Both the position numbers and the translations under genes were made by a program. This document shows positions 1 through 13,009 of a stretch of DNA of 64,000 bases, piece after piece (within the stretch, counting starts at the first letter, position 1; every line of letters starts with the position of its first letter). Source of the DNA: Escallonia rubra (lineage: Eukaryota > Streptophyta > Magnoliopsida > Escalloniales > Escalloniaceae); NCBI GenBank assembly GCA_033065855.1, contig JAVXUO010000423.1, positions 1-64,000 on the forward strand. Direction: 5' to 3'. The notes beneath the pieces were generated by a model. That model was not told where the DNA came from. It searched no databases and was given only the letters and a program-made list of their open reading frames with translations.

Positions 1-144
1 ATGTACGAGAGCTGATATATGGCCAGTGACCTACAAAGAGATGGGAAAGAGAAAAAGAAAAGGCAAAGAAGCACGGGTCAACAAAACGTCCAAAAAAAAT
101 AATTTAAATAACCATTATAAACCATGAAAAGCTGAGTCACCTAC

Positions 145-2021
145 CTGCACACGAGGGATCAATCTTGTCAGAGTTTTAATTGCAGCACGTCTTATATCCA
201 CTGAAGCATCCACTTTAAATAATCGAATAAGTGAAGGGAGAAATAGATGCATATGTTCATCTAAAGTTCCTGTAGCATGAAAAGGCCAAGATTCCCAAAC
301 CGGTTGGATATATATTGGCTTCTAAATATTCTTCCATATTGTATTGCAAAGAAAGAGCACTAACCACCGAGCACTTCAAGGGTGTGGAGAATATCACGCA
401 CATAAGTGTAATCATTGCATCGTTCTGCATCACTTAAGACTTGGATACAGGACTGGAGGATAGTAGGGAGATATTTTCCAAACTCATCGTTAATTGCCAA
501 GCAAAGTTGTTCCACCAGATGCAGAATCTAAGATAAGAGTTCGACAAGAAAGGAACATATTGCATCAACATCTATAGGGACACAACAATTGCTCATTTGT
601 TATAGAGGGAAGGTAAAGTCTGAATGACCTTTACTTACCGGAGATCCGTGCACAGGACGATTAGTGGCAGGCAAACTGAACGATGACCACAACTCGGATA
701 CTAGGGAGAGCAACTCTGGCAAATATTTGCGGATGTGCTGCACATGCACAAAAAGACCACATAAATGATATTGACAGTCATAACAATCATTAAGGTATGC
801 AAAACATGATAGACAAACCTGGCGCACGATAGAAACCAGAGTTCCAAGCTTCCAAGTTATGAATTCCTTTAGACCATCCTCACACGTACATACAATGCGA
901 AAGAGATCAGGCAAGACCTACAGATTATAAATGGACGTAGAGCACGAAAATTATTCAACCATAATGCCATCTCTAGATCAAGATATTCTATTTGTGTGTG
1001 TGGTGATGGGAGGAAGGAAATGGGAATCAACTGTACTGCACAAAAAGTAACACAATAAGAAAATCAAACATACAATCAGAAAAAGGTTAACTAGTTTTCA
1101 AGCACACAGGTCAGAAATACCATTTCAGCCTGACGTCACGGAATTGAGATGCAGAAATTGCCTCACAAGAGAATCGGAGATAAGGCTGCGTACATCCTAC
1201 CCTCCCCAACCCAGCAGTAGCTAAAACCTCGTCCATTGGTCAACCATTTGAAGTTTTGCATGTCAGTGGTATGTACAATTACACGATCTAAATCTGTACC
1301 ATAAATCTTTTCAACTTGTATATTCTCCATTTTTTCCCTTGATATTTGGATTGTGGTGGATGGGAGTGTGTCATGGCCATGAACGTCCTTTCTCTTATGA
1401 GCGTATGACTTCACAGGCAGAAGAATGCCTCAAATACCAGAGAAGAAGAGTCTCACAGGATAATGTATGCATCTAAGTAATTGACTGAAAGCTCAACAAA
1501 TCATCATAGAGATTTTTTAAAAGGAAAATGGACTAACCTCCGGCAAGTAAGGTACACAGCCAAGTCCCATCGACTACTCTAGCAGAAAATCAAGATTTGA
1601 GAGATGATGTCAAACAAAAGCAATAATAACGTCAAAAATTTAAGAAGCAAAGGATGAGATCTTAGTAGAACAATTAAAATTTCTCAGTGTAATTGCAAAC
1701 CTTGAATATGAACATGAGAGATCCAACCACTTTTTGATGGTAACTGGATAGAGATGGACTCGCCATGTGACCCGGGCAAGCTCTGCTGGTTGCGCTTATG
1801 CACATGAGGATCTAATGCACCCATTATTCCAAGAACCTAGTGGCACACAGAACTATTTTAGCCGAGAAGTAACAGTTGGAAAAATATTCTAGATCAGTCT
1901 CCTTGTGTTTGCACTTGCCTTCAAAACTTCTCGTCTGGTAGACCACGCAAGCTCACCATTCAGCAATTTCAAGAGTAAGCCAAGCAACTGCGGGAACTCA
2001 TTGTATTGAGTTATTACATAC
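145..2021 (-). pseudogene. TOR: TOR kinase (target of rapamycin) HEAT-repeat region, partial and frame-shifted
   Basis: Seven consecutive exon-like blocks on the minus strand match the plant TOR kinase N-terminal HEAT solenoid in order: 2021-1919 (VITQYNEFPQLLG...STRREVLK), 1836-1701, 1573-1538 (SMGLGCVPYLPE), 917-819 (VLPDLF...VSIVRQ), 737-639 (HIRKYLPELLSLVSELW), 527-365 and 269-145 (TLDEHMHL...LIPRVQ). TOR is the growth-controlling PI3K-like kinase of TORC1. Splice phases agree except in block 1836-1701. That block jumps from LPGSHGE straight to PSLSSYHQKVV, loses roughly 45 residues by my recollection of the family, and is 136 nt long (3n+1), so the frame breaks. The first intron has a GC donor (AAG|GCAAGT). 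Upstream of 2021 homology stops abruptly, and the kinase domain would lie before base 1. I read it as a truncated, non-functional copy. A live gene with an assembly deletion is the alternative. Confidence 0.87.
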
Positions 2022-2094
2022 CTGTTTACAGAGTCCAAACAAAGACTTATAAGAGATGTATCTTTGGCATGCAAAGAAGACAAAGAACCTAACA

Positions 2095-2364
2095 TTAAAA
2101 GAATAAAGAGAAAAACAGTTCAAGTCCAGAATCACGCATGCCTGTTTCAGCCCTCAAAAGTTCACAAAATGTCAATAAAGTTGGCGGTCTCATCCTCAAC
2201 ATATCAAAGCATCTACCCTCATGACCATGTATTAACTCTAACACATAAGCATGTCCTGGAAGTGCTGAATCTCTCATGGGCCTTTTGTTCTTGTACATGT
2301 CTTTATAGTCCGCATATCCTATCGCGCCCATAACATCGCTACACAGTTTCTCAAATGCCTTCAA
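2095..2364 (-). pseudogene. HARBI1-like nuclease N-terminal fragment
   Basis: An 89-codon open stretch contains LPGHAYVLELIHGHEGRC followed by FDMLRMRPPTLLTFCELLR. This is the typical N-terminal signature of plant HARBI1/PIF-Harbinger-type nucleases (GHAYVxELLxGHxxRCxxMFRM...FxxLCxxL). None of the catalytic DDE region follows; the next readable coding sequence on this strand is TOR. It is a short remnant placed directly 5' of the TOR fragment on the same strand, perhaps joined to it by a shared rearrangement. Confidence 0.6.
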
Positions 2365-2900
2365 GAGTTCCTAAGTAATTAATAGCATCTTTAAGCTTCT
2401 TCTTGGACTCATCACTTTCAGCTGTGCCATCTGTGGTACCTTTACCCTCAAAACAAAATGAACTGGACATCAACTTCTTCTCAAAAAGCTTCAGATCAAC
2501 CTGCACAACAATAATTGCCAAATTCAATCTTCTAAGCCTCCATAGTGGAAACAAGAAACTGAAACCAAAAACATAAATATAAACCCTGCTTTGGGTCTTA
2601 AATCATACATCGTAAATCCTTTCATCCTTTCCAAACACATTATCGAAATCATAAATCCCCTCAAACCCATAATTTACCACAATTTTTCAATCCCTTTTTC
2701 CCGTCCTTAGGTACATATTACATCCCAAATCATACTTAACCAGATGGTTAGTTGGATAGAAGGCAAATTACACACTAAAAAGCAAGAAACGGTTAAAAAA
2801 ACTAGAGAGGGTAAAGTTAAGGAGGGAACCTGCTTTAAGTTGCAGAAACCTTGGTAAGCAGAAAGCACAGAATCAAAAGCCTTGACAAGAGAGAGCATCG
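2351..2900 (-). other. Possible gene fragment, unidentified
   Basis: Two minus-strand stretches look exon-like: 2351-2554 (includes VDLKLFEKKLMSSSF and ESKKKLKDAINYLGTLEG) and 2707-2898 (includes SLVKAFDSVLSAYQGFCNL), separated by AT-rich sequence. Amino-acid composition is protein-like and helical, but I do not recognise the family. They may belong to the same decayed locus as the HARBI1 fragment just downstream. Confidence 0.25.
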
Positions 2901-3001
2901 ACGATTGACCTTGTTCGATACAACATCATACAAATGATAAAACACCAACAAGGTTAGAACACCTCAAACATAAAGGTCTACCATAGTACACATTTAAACG
3001 G

Positions 3002-3140
3002 AATGCTGCATTCAACCATCAATTACTAGCGCAATCCATCGTATACTTAACATGCATTAATCTAAATGCTGCATTCAACCAGCACTTACTAGTGCAATCC
3101 ATCGTATACTTAACATGCATTAATCTAAATGCCACACGAT
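3002..3140. repeat. 63-bp tandem duplication
   Basis: The unit beginning aatgctgcattcaacca at 3002 is repeated at 3065 with a 63-bp period, and a third partial unit starts near 3124. The two full copies differ at a few positions. The array lies just beyond the stop codon of the PMD gene, so it may fall in that gene's 3' flank. Confidence 0.85.
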
Positions 3141-3230
3141 TACAAAGCATGTTTTCAAAATAGCTAAGTCGAGGTGTTGCCGGTATTGAGGTTAGGGGAC
3201 TGGTTTTCATGAGTGTGCTAATCTGCAAAG

Positions 3231-6200
3231 TTAAGTTCCACATGGTGCTCGTACTCCTTTCTTTGCCCTCGGAGGATTCCTCTTGGCGTATGTCTTGAGT
3301 TTAGGGCGCTTTGCAGGCTGCTCCATCACAACACATTGTGTTGCACAATTCGACGTAGGAGGAGGCTCCTCTGTAACCTGTGAAACTGAATCTTTCACAG
3401 GTGAACAAATCCCATGAGGTGCTCTAAGACGATGGGGATGTTGACTTCGTCGAGCTCGTGGAATGGCATAAAAAAACTGGTCAGACATGCAACCTCCTCT
3501 ACCTTGACCAGTGATTCGTCCAGGACTTGATACTCGGCTACCACCTGTAACGCCACTGCTAAAGCTGTGATATGGAACCGACCCATGTGTCTCTTTCTCA
3601 ATAGGTCCCAGCTGTTCTTGTACCATCTCATAACAAGCAAGTGGATCAGTAGAAATGGGAGGGATTTCCGAAGGTATATCCTTGACTATACCTTCCATCT
3701 CAGATTCATGAAGCAGCGGGGATGGCATGTGATGTACAGCTGCTGTCTCAGTTGCTGATATAGGTGCTGGGCCTCCTGGTGTATGAGGTCGATCGGATCT
3801 ATTAGGTGTGGAAGATGATGGCCCATGAGCAGGGGGTGTCCTGGATGTGGAATGGGATGTCAAAGGCTCATGCTCTGCAGCTGTTATAGGTGATGGTGAG
3901 GGCAAAACCTGCATATGAGGTTGGACTGATGGTGGCACGTGTGATGTTGATGCAGTGTTTGGTGCTGGTGCACCTATCGGTGCTACGGTGACCGGCTCCG
4001 TGGTCGGTCTTGGGCCCTTGCGGCGTGCCCGCGGTGGTCGTCGGGCCTGAGTAGCTGGTTGTGTCGGATCCTGGATTCGTGGCTCTGGTTGTGCACCGGC
4101 TGAGATTCGTTCAGCCTCACAAATGGCAGACAGTGCTTCTCGACACACAACCTTAATACTTGCAAGGGATTCAATGGCTGCATTAGGGTCAGTAGAATCA
4201 GCAAGGTGGAATATGCGCTTGATTTGTTGTGCCTGCAAAATAATGTGAGTTCGTTAATAACCAGCTAGTTTGAGGTCAATTTCATATTTTCCGTTACCAT
4301 CAACCTTCAAAGAAGTCACTACTGTAACAACCTAACTACGAACCCGAATTGCATTACCATCAACCTTCAGATAAGTCAAATCCCAGATGCATTTACATTA
4401 AATCATAGCTGCTGCAGCAGCAGCAGCAGCACCAGAAGTTTCTGTTTTCTCTGCAGCTAAGAGTGTCCTCCCAAACGCGATTGTCATTAAGAAAGCATCC
4501 CAGCCCCAAACGTACACACACAATCCTAAGTAAATCAAACGGGATGCATGTCGTTGAGTCTTGAGTATTGTATCTAGAAATGATCTTAGAGCATAACTAA
4601 GGGTGTAAGTGGGAATGGTCACTATCATGCGAAAAAGATGTAGATAGTTGCTAGCGTTTAAATGGAGGAAGGGCCTAAGATACATACCAACATCTCCACA
4701 GTAGCATGCCCTCCTTGGTATCCAGATGGTATATTTTGCACCGGTTTGCCAACCAACAGACGGGTGATCGAGCGGTACCACAACATGTATGGGCTAGAGT
4801 ACCCTGCATCAACATATTCTCCTGCCGCGTCTATACGATATATAGTATCTGCACGAGCATTCCACATGTCAATGTAGACACGATGTTTCAGCTCCCAGTC
4901 GGTGTTCGGGTGGCCCCGACGATCAATCTTATGAAGGACCTCACCACCAGTGTCACAATCACGGGGGATCACCTGGCTCATGTTGTATTGCGGGCAAACA
5001 CGGTCCGGGAAGTGCCACTCCACTCTTTCGAAGCAGATAAGCGGCGATCGAGTCATCCAAACATGCCTTCCGGTCAAGCAGTACTCCGGTAGCGAAGCTA
5101 AGTCATACGGTTGCCATATGAACTGCGGGATGTAAAAGGCACATTTTTTTAAAATAACATCTAGACAAGCCAATTACATACTTATGTGCCACATGTGAAT
5201 ACTTAAGCACAAACCTCTGATGACTTTAAATTGTCCAGCTGATCCCTATATCCCCTGAGACACTGTGATCCTACCCTGTCACTTTCCAGTGCTACAAGCC
5301 ACCTGTCGATGTTATTTTCAAGTTTGGTTAATAAACATAAAAGGTGATAGTAACCATAGACGCATACAATTCCTATAGACTTTCATACTATCACAAGTAT
5401 GAAAGTAACCATAGAAGCATACAATTCCTATGAAACTGTCCAACTGTTACTGTAGCCCAGAAATAAGGGCTTACCTCCTACCCAAAGGGTCTCGAGGTAA
5501 AGGCTCGACTTCATGTGGCTGGGGAGGGCCTCCACCAGCAACAGGTGCATCACCAGCGGCCTCATTATGTTGTATGTCAACAGCAGCAGGTTGTGCCCGG
5601 TCCTCTACGGGGGGGACTCTTTCAGGGCCTCTTTCGGGACGCATGTTAGGGCACCTCTCCCAAGCCCATAACTATTTGATAAGGTATTTTACAAAGAAGG
5701 ATCAATGATAAGATATCGTATAGAAAAAGAAGGAGATTAACACTTTAGCTTACCTGCAACAGAATTAGGGGTCCCCCAATCTCATATGCTGAACTCCTGC
5801 TTGCTCGGCACATCTCACGGTACAAGTAAGCTAGAGCTGCACTACCCCAACTACGCCGACTCGCAGCATTAAGGTCTTGAAGCAAAGTTAAGTACATAAG
5901 AGGAACCCTAGCGCCAGATAGGTTTGGGAGTAAAACACCACCAATCAAGGCCAATATAAGAGCCCTGGCATGCTGTTGTACAATCTCATCATCTGAACCC
6001 TCTGGTAACACCATGAATTGATCCATCAGCCAACGAAGTTGTATTGACCCTCCACGAATGACCGTTTCAGGTGGTCTGACACCTAACCATATATGACAAT
6101 ACTCCTGCCACGCATCCGTGGAACGTGTAGTGTCAACACCTGTAACAGCATCACCGTCAACGGGTAGCCCAGACAACACTGCCACGTCCTGTAATGTAAT

Positions 6201-6630
6201 TGCAGCCTCCCCAACACGAAGGTGAAAAGTATGGGTCTCAGGCCGCCATCGCTCAACAAGTGCTGTGATGAAAGCATGATCAAGTCTAACCTCCATGATC
6301 CGGTAAAGCCCATAAAAACCAACTCGCACCAAGTACTGCATGACACGGGCATGTGGCTCCATCCTTCGATTCCCACCGCGATTCCGAACTAGTGGTCCTA
6401 AGGCTCGTCGGCATGTCAATACCTTATCAACCTGCATGCATTTTCTATATCAGTCAAATTAAACATGAATAATTAAAGTTGATAACAAAATCAAGTACCT
6501 CTCCATTCCAGACACAGCTAGAACGATGAGAATGTTGCAAATCCAGTACATGAGGATCGACGGGCCCTGGATTTACCAAATGCTCCACAATTTCCCCCTG
6601 TCTAGGTCCTTCATGTCTTAGTCCCTCCAT
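3231..6630 (-). CDS. Plant mobile domain (PMD) protein, MAIN/PP7-long-form-like
   Basis: Six exons join in frame to about 843 aa: 6630-6499, 6431-5754, 5671-5475, 5302-5215, 5122-4688, 4232-3231. Exon 1 has the family start (VNPGPVDPHVL...CVWNGE). Residues about 45-510 form the PMD fold: TCRR, FYGLYRIMEVRLDHAFITAL, VERWRPETHTFHL, GEAAITLQDVAVLSGLPVDG, LWAWERCP, FIWQPYD. Residues about 511-843 are a Pro/Ser-rich disordered tail with basic patches (RRPPRARRKGPRP, KRPKLKTYAKR). PMD proteins occur as host silencing and meristem factors (MAIN, MAIL1) and as transposon cargo. This one lies about 950 bp downstream of a MULE transposase on the same strand, which favours transposon cargo. The start at 6630 (MEGLR) was preferred to the in-frame Met at 6651 because it fits the family N-terminus. 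No stop or frameshift is seen. Exon 3's 3' end is the least certain border. Confidence 0.88.
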
Positions 6631-6651
6631 CTCTACAAAAAACCAATGCAA

Positions 6652-7579
6652 ACTCTATGTTAATTAGCGTGAAAAAACACAATGCACGAAATAATAATAA
6701 ACTCATTATTATCTTCATCTCGCTTTTCAAGCATTGTCAACCTAATTTCACTTTTGTCACCTAGTTCAAGTTTTATCACCTAATGTCTATTTTGTCACTT
6801 AATGCCGCTTACAATTCAAGGTTTGTCATCTGTAGCCTTGTTCTCTTTTCCAGCCTTATAGTGTATCTCAAAGGTGAACCCCAGCAGTTTAGATAAACAT
6901 TTATGTTGGAGTAGTGAAGTCACTCTCTGGCCTAATTAATATTTCAGGCTACAATGGTCTGTTAGAACAGTTAAAGGTTGAGTGCTTCTTCCAATAATAC
7001 AGGTGAACTAAAGAGCAAATGAGCTGGTTTGTATAATCTCATGCACTATCTTTTCTACTTCTGTTTTCTGTGCATACTACGTTTGTCTATAAGGTCTAAG
7101 GCTAACAGGTGTTGCATTTGGAATAATGGGTATGTGATGATCCTGTGGCCTTTTTGGTGGTAAGCCCCTTGGTTCATCAAAAACATCCTCAAAGTTGTGA
7201 CAAGATTATTTTGTTAATAACCAGCTTCTTTTGTTAATAACCATCCAATGCTATCCAATGCTATTTCGTTAATAACCAGCTTCTTTGCATCACTAACCTG
7301 TGAAACAAGATTGCTTACGTGAGATGGCACATGCAAAAAAGGGCCTACGAAGTGACTACCTTATATGATGAAATAAGGTTTGTCAATTGTGTTTGTATCA
7401 CAACATTGTGTAGCATTCCATGTGGAGATAAACTTCAAACTTTCAAAAGTTTTAAAACTAATAATAGGAACATGACATAGAGTTTTCAGCCAAAGGACTA
7501 CATTAGTTTGTACAAAAGTTTGACCATAATATACAACGCAGACAATATGAACAAAAACATGCTAGGGAGCCGACTCTTG
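6652..7579. other. Spacer between PMD gene and MULE transposase
   Basis: AT-rich sequence without a convincing gene. A short motif, gttaataaccagcttcttt, occurs near 7215 and 7270, with a related gttaataaccagcta at 4254 in the last PMD intron. It should contain the 3' end of the transposase transcript and the PMD promoter; no clear TATA box or polyadenylation site could be assigned. Confidence 0.5.
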
Positions 7580-10243
7580 TCAAGTGTCAAACGTTGTGGT
7601 TTGAGCTGTCTGCCTTGCATGACATGTACGCTTGTCGTGGCCAGTATTTTTGCATAATCCACAACGTTTTGGCTGCCGCTCTAGACGAATATCCATTTCA
7701 TTACGCAAACGGACTGATCTTGGTCGACCCTTCCCTCTATTTACAGCAGGGGGCATGAATGTACAGCCGGTCCATTCTTCCCAGTAATCTTGATGCTCCA
7801 GTGGTTGAAACATTTCAGCCCATATCTTGCTATATTCCTCAACCGAAAACCAGGAACTGATAAATGCACAAGGATCTAGCTTTGCCACTGCACAACATGC
7901 TAGAACATGAGAACATGGGATTCCATATGTCGTCAACTTCCCGCATGTACATGTTTTATCTTGAAGCCGCACAACCTGTGCATTTTGGCCGCGTCTATTT
8001 CTCACCAAAAAATCCCCCCGATCACCGGTCGTGTTATAAGGTTGCACAAACATAGAACCAATTTTCCTTTTCGCTTGTTGAATTGCAAGAATGACGGAAG
8101 GGACATAATGCTGTTGATCTGCCATAGAGGATGCCGCAAGGTTTCTTCTCAAATTAAAGTAATGTACACAACGGTGAAAAGAGGTTTGGACTAGTGCTGT
8201 GATAGGTAAGCCTCGAGATCCTTTCAAAACACTGTTAAAGACTTCAGAGATGTTGGTCGTTATCATTCCAAAACGTTTACCACCATCATGTGCAAGTGTC
8301 CATTGTTCAACGGGTATCTCATCACACCACTTTTTTGCTTCTAACGACAGATTTTTGACCTCTTCCATCAACTCGTTGAATTTGCGAACTTGAGTAGCCT
8401 TCCCAGCAGCCCAAATAAGCTTCTTCAGCTCCGAACTACCGAATTTTTTTGTGAAATTGCTACGAATATGTCTCAAGCAGAACCGGTGATGGGCATAAGG
8501 TGGTTGCCATAATTGGTTTCTCCTCACAGTGCTTAAGATACCGGGATGGCGATCTGAGATCAAGCAAATACACCTATCGCTTGGGACCACGTAATCTCTA
8601 ACATGCTGCAAAAACCAATTCCAGCTATCATGGTTCTCCCCTTCAACGATAGCAAATGCAAGCGGCAATATTTGGTTGTTTCCATCGGCTGATACGGCAA
8701 TTAACATGGTCCCTAGATACTTTCCATGGAGAAACGTGCCATCAATGCTAATAACAGGACGACAGAATCTAAATCCCATGATGCATGGCTTAAATGCCCA
8801 AAAAACTCGTTTAAAGCGTATTGCATCAGATTCTCCACGCCCTTTTGGGTCGTATTCGACAATGGTACCGGCATTATACTTTTGGATGGCAGCAAAAAAT
8901 TTTGGCAATGCCCGATATGACTCTTCCCAATTCCCATACAAATCAGCAATAACCGCAACCTTGGCCTTCCACGCCTTTTTATATGAAACAGTGTATTCAT
9001 ATTTTTCCTTCACAGCTGCGATTAAAGAGCTAATTCTAACCATCGGATCAGCTTCAACTATATTGCGGACTGCTTCAGTAATCAGTCTATAGTTTACGTG
9101 GTGTTGGTCTTGGTTCAAGGCCGTCCTCAATGGACATGTGTGAGGTCCTCGATAGCGTGTAACTTCAAAATAGTTATGACTCTTCTTACACGTTGCACGG
9201 AGATAAAAATTGCACTCATTCGGAAACTTACATTTCAAAGCCACCATAGTTGGGATAGACTGCTTCACCTTGTAGATCAAATTATGCTTGACGTGGTACC
9301 TTAAAATAGCCTTCACAAACTCGCTTTTATCCTTGAAAACTAGACCCACTCTTAACTCATCGTGCTCGGGATGCCATACTGTAGCGTGATTGCTTTCAAG
9401 AGGACTTGTAATAACTGCAGCGGGTGCCCAATCAACGTCTGTGAAAAAATGCTCGTTAGGCTCGTATACGTGTCTCTGAGCTTCTAGCTCAATACTTGTA
9501 CCGTTACCATAATCCTCCCCATCGTCATCTTCATTTAGCCTATCCATGAATGCATCTTCTTCGCCTTCCGAATCTGTCCTCTCATGTTCATTATCCAGAT
9601 TAGGTGCCTCAATGATGGTTGATGCCTCATTCCCCAAGTCAATCATGTTATGCAGCGGTAAAAGCAAAGAGGAAACAAGACCAGTCACACCTATACCCTG
9701 AGGTGTGACATTGGAAATCCCGCCACAGTAACTAGCTCTAATATCGTTGTCTACGGGAGATAAAATCGAACTTTGTGTGGCATGATCACCAATGTCCAAC
9801 GAGGTTAGATCCCTTATGGGCGTGGACATGCTACGTTGCGGAGGGGATAGCCTGTCACAGTTTGACACAAGATTCCGGGAAGAGGAACCATATCCCGTCA
9901 CAATAGCCTCCATTTCAATAAATAACTCAATGGCGCTCAGCTGCGAGAATTGAGATTGGAGATCAAACATAGCTTCTACATCTCCATCATCCTCAATCGG
10001 TACTTTGATATAAAAGGTCTGAGCACCGTTTCCAACCATCCGCGGATACCTACAATTCAACTTCAACCTGAAATGTTCCTTGTCCAATCTTGTGCAGCTA
10101 CACAACTTATCCATCAAGCAATTAAATGTGCAGTTCCCCTCCACCTTGATCAACTTCTTTGGTCCACAATCATATGCATAACCATCTGAATCTTCTACTG
10201 CATTTCCTCCCCAGTAGCACAGCAGCCTTACGGAAGGAGCCAT
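7580..10243 (-). CDS. MULE (Mutator-like) transposase, full length
   Basis: A single uninterrupted 887-codon frame. In order: a MuDR-type N-terminal domain (about 1-95, CYWGG...), an acidic linker (about 215-250), a DNA-binding zinc region (about 295-375, with CKFPNEC), and an RNase-H-like core. The core has D501 (SIDGTFLHGKYLG), D564 (LISDRHPGI), a C/H pair (CLRH, about 589-592) and E667 in TTNISEVFN, the position equivalent to the catalytic Glu of IS256/MULE enzymes. A SWIM zinc finger follows (C765, C767, C777, H779), then a GRPR basic stretch and a CX2CX4HX4C zinc knuckle (C861, C864, H869, C874). All catalytic and zinc residues are present, so the enzyme may be active. It would cut and join element ends in the nucleus. 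The PMD gene follows it on the same strand. I could not recognise flanking inverted repeats. Confidence 0.95.
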   Translation of the reverse strand: MAPSVRLLCYWGGNAVEDSDGYAYDCGPKKLIKVEGNCTFNCLMDKLCSCTRLDKEHFRLKLNCRYPRMVGNGAQTFYIKVPIEDDGDVEAMFDLQSQFSQLSAIELFIEMEAIVTGYGSSSRNLVSNCDRLSPPQRSMSTPIRDLTSLDIGDHATQSSILSPVDNDIRASYCGGISNVTPQGIGVTGLVSSLLLPLHNMIDLGNEASTIIEAPNLDNEHERTDSEGEEDAFMDRLNEDDDGEDYGNGTSIELEAQRHVYEPNEHFFTDVDWAPAAVITSPLESNHATVWHPEHDELRVGLVFKDKSEFVKAILRYHVKHNLIYKVKQSIPTMVALKCKFPNECNFYLRATCKKSHNYFEVTRYRGPHTCPLRTALNQDQHHVNYRLITEAVRNIVEADPMVRISSLIAAVKEKYEYTVSYKKAWKAKVAVIADLYGNWEESYRALPKFFAAIQKYNAGTIVEYDPKGRGESDAIRFKRVFWAFKPCIMGFRFCRPVISIDGTFLHGKYLGTMLIAVSADGNNQILPLAFAIVEGENHDSWNWFLQHVRDYVVPSDRCICLISDRHPGILSTVRRNQLWQPPYAHHRFCLRHIRSNFTKKFGSSELKKLIWAAGKATQVRKFNELMEEVKNLSLEAKKWCDEIPVEQWTLAHDGGKRFGMITTNISEVFNSVLKGSRGLPITALVQTSFHRCVHYFNLRRNLAASSMADQQHYVPSVILAIQQAKRKIGSMFVQPYNTTGDRGDFLVRNRRGQNAQVVRLQDKTCTCGKLTTYGIPCSHVLACCAVAKLDPCAFISSWFSVEEYSKIWAEMFQPLEHQDYWEEWTGCTFMPPAVNRGKGRPRSVRLRNEMDIRLERQPKRCGLCKNTGHDKRTCHARQTAQTTTFDT

Positions 10244-10526
10244 GGCGAACCTTCAATGTTTACATAGAAATATGATTAGGTTTTCTATACAAACTATGTG
10301 TCATTACAAAGCATGATATAAACGCAGCATAGTACTAACACAATTTGTCTCCCAGCAGGGGAAAAGGAACCGTGTTGATATAGTCAAAAAGTTCAATCCC
10401 CTCCTCCATTTGCATGGGGAAGAAATGGTGGCTTGTCTCTTCCCTTTCCTTCCCATGCCCGCACTAGTAATTGGTGCATGAATGATGTTAAGGCAGAGAG
10501 TAAGCATATTATGCATTTATACTTGA

Positions 10527-12100
<1,574 letters not shown>

Positions 12101-12102
12101 GG

Positions 12103-12213
12103 ATGAGGCTTGCTTTACCTATCCCAAATCAATTATGGAGTAGCATCTCCATGGATTTCATTGAAGGGTTACCTAAATCAGGACACAAGGAGGTTATACT
12201 AGTGGTTGTTACA
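12103..12213 (+). mobile_element. Ty3/gypsy integrase fragment
   Basis: About 36 codons read LALPIPNQLWSSISMDFIEG then LPKSGHKEVILVVV. This is the start of the gypsy integrase core, where the Asp of MDFIEGLP is the first catalytic residue. Nothing recognisable from the same element precedes or follows it. It is a short, degenerate remnant in plus orientation. Confidence 0.85.
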
Positions 12214-13009
12214 GCCTATATAAAGCCTAGAGGACTGACATGTTAAGGCAGCTTTGTAGTGCAACTTCCAAACTTAAAAGCTTCAATATGTACTTTTTTG
12301 TTTCTTAACCTTTAATTCTAATCAAAATGCAAAATGTGGGTTCATTACCTGCTTAAATTACATGCATTTTAAACTTGTTGGATATTTCACTTCAAAAGTA
12401 CATGCTCACATTCAACTCTACTCCTCTTCAAGCAAACGGAAGTAAACAGCAGTAAAAGTAAGGCACGACGAAAATTTGTGCATCAAAAAGATAAAAAATA
12501 AACTAGAAAACATAGCACCCCGTCAATAAACTAGAAGTAAAGAGTAAGAATTTGTGGCGAACCTTGGCTCTTTAGTTCCAAGATGAAATATGCTAATAGA
12601 GCACCATCCAATAGCAATTGATGAGAATGCTCTCCATCAGTCTGTTCATTAGCGCAACAGCATATAAGTTGAGGTTGGCAGCATGAAAATGAAATCATGG
12701 TTAAACCATATATTTATATATCTCTCTACATTAAAAGTGTAACTTGTTTAAACATGTTTCTACCCATCTCTCTACATAAAAAGTGTCTACTTGTTTAAAC
12801 ATGTTTCTACACATTTTCATTACGAAAATGCCCGCTTGAGAGACTCCATATTACATCCTATCCACCTGTTTTCAAACTCGATGCACCCTCACCGCTGTTT
12901 ACGCCACCTTCAATCGGCGCGATAAACAAACAAACGAAGAAAACTATTAATCCATCACTATGCACTGCACCATACACAAATCGGCTCCCAGAAGGTAGAG
13001 TGAAAACGC

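Noticed and set aside
1163..1414. 83-codon minus-strand frame between TOR exons
   Set aside because: Does not match TOR and lacks splice consistency; intronic.
3395..3640. Minus-strand frame overlapping the last PMD exon
   Set aside because: Alternative frame of the PMD exon with no independent support.
7864..9304. Several plus-strand frames of 60-140 codons
   Set aside because: Antisense shadows of the MULE transposase.
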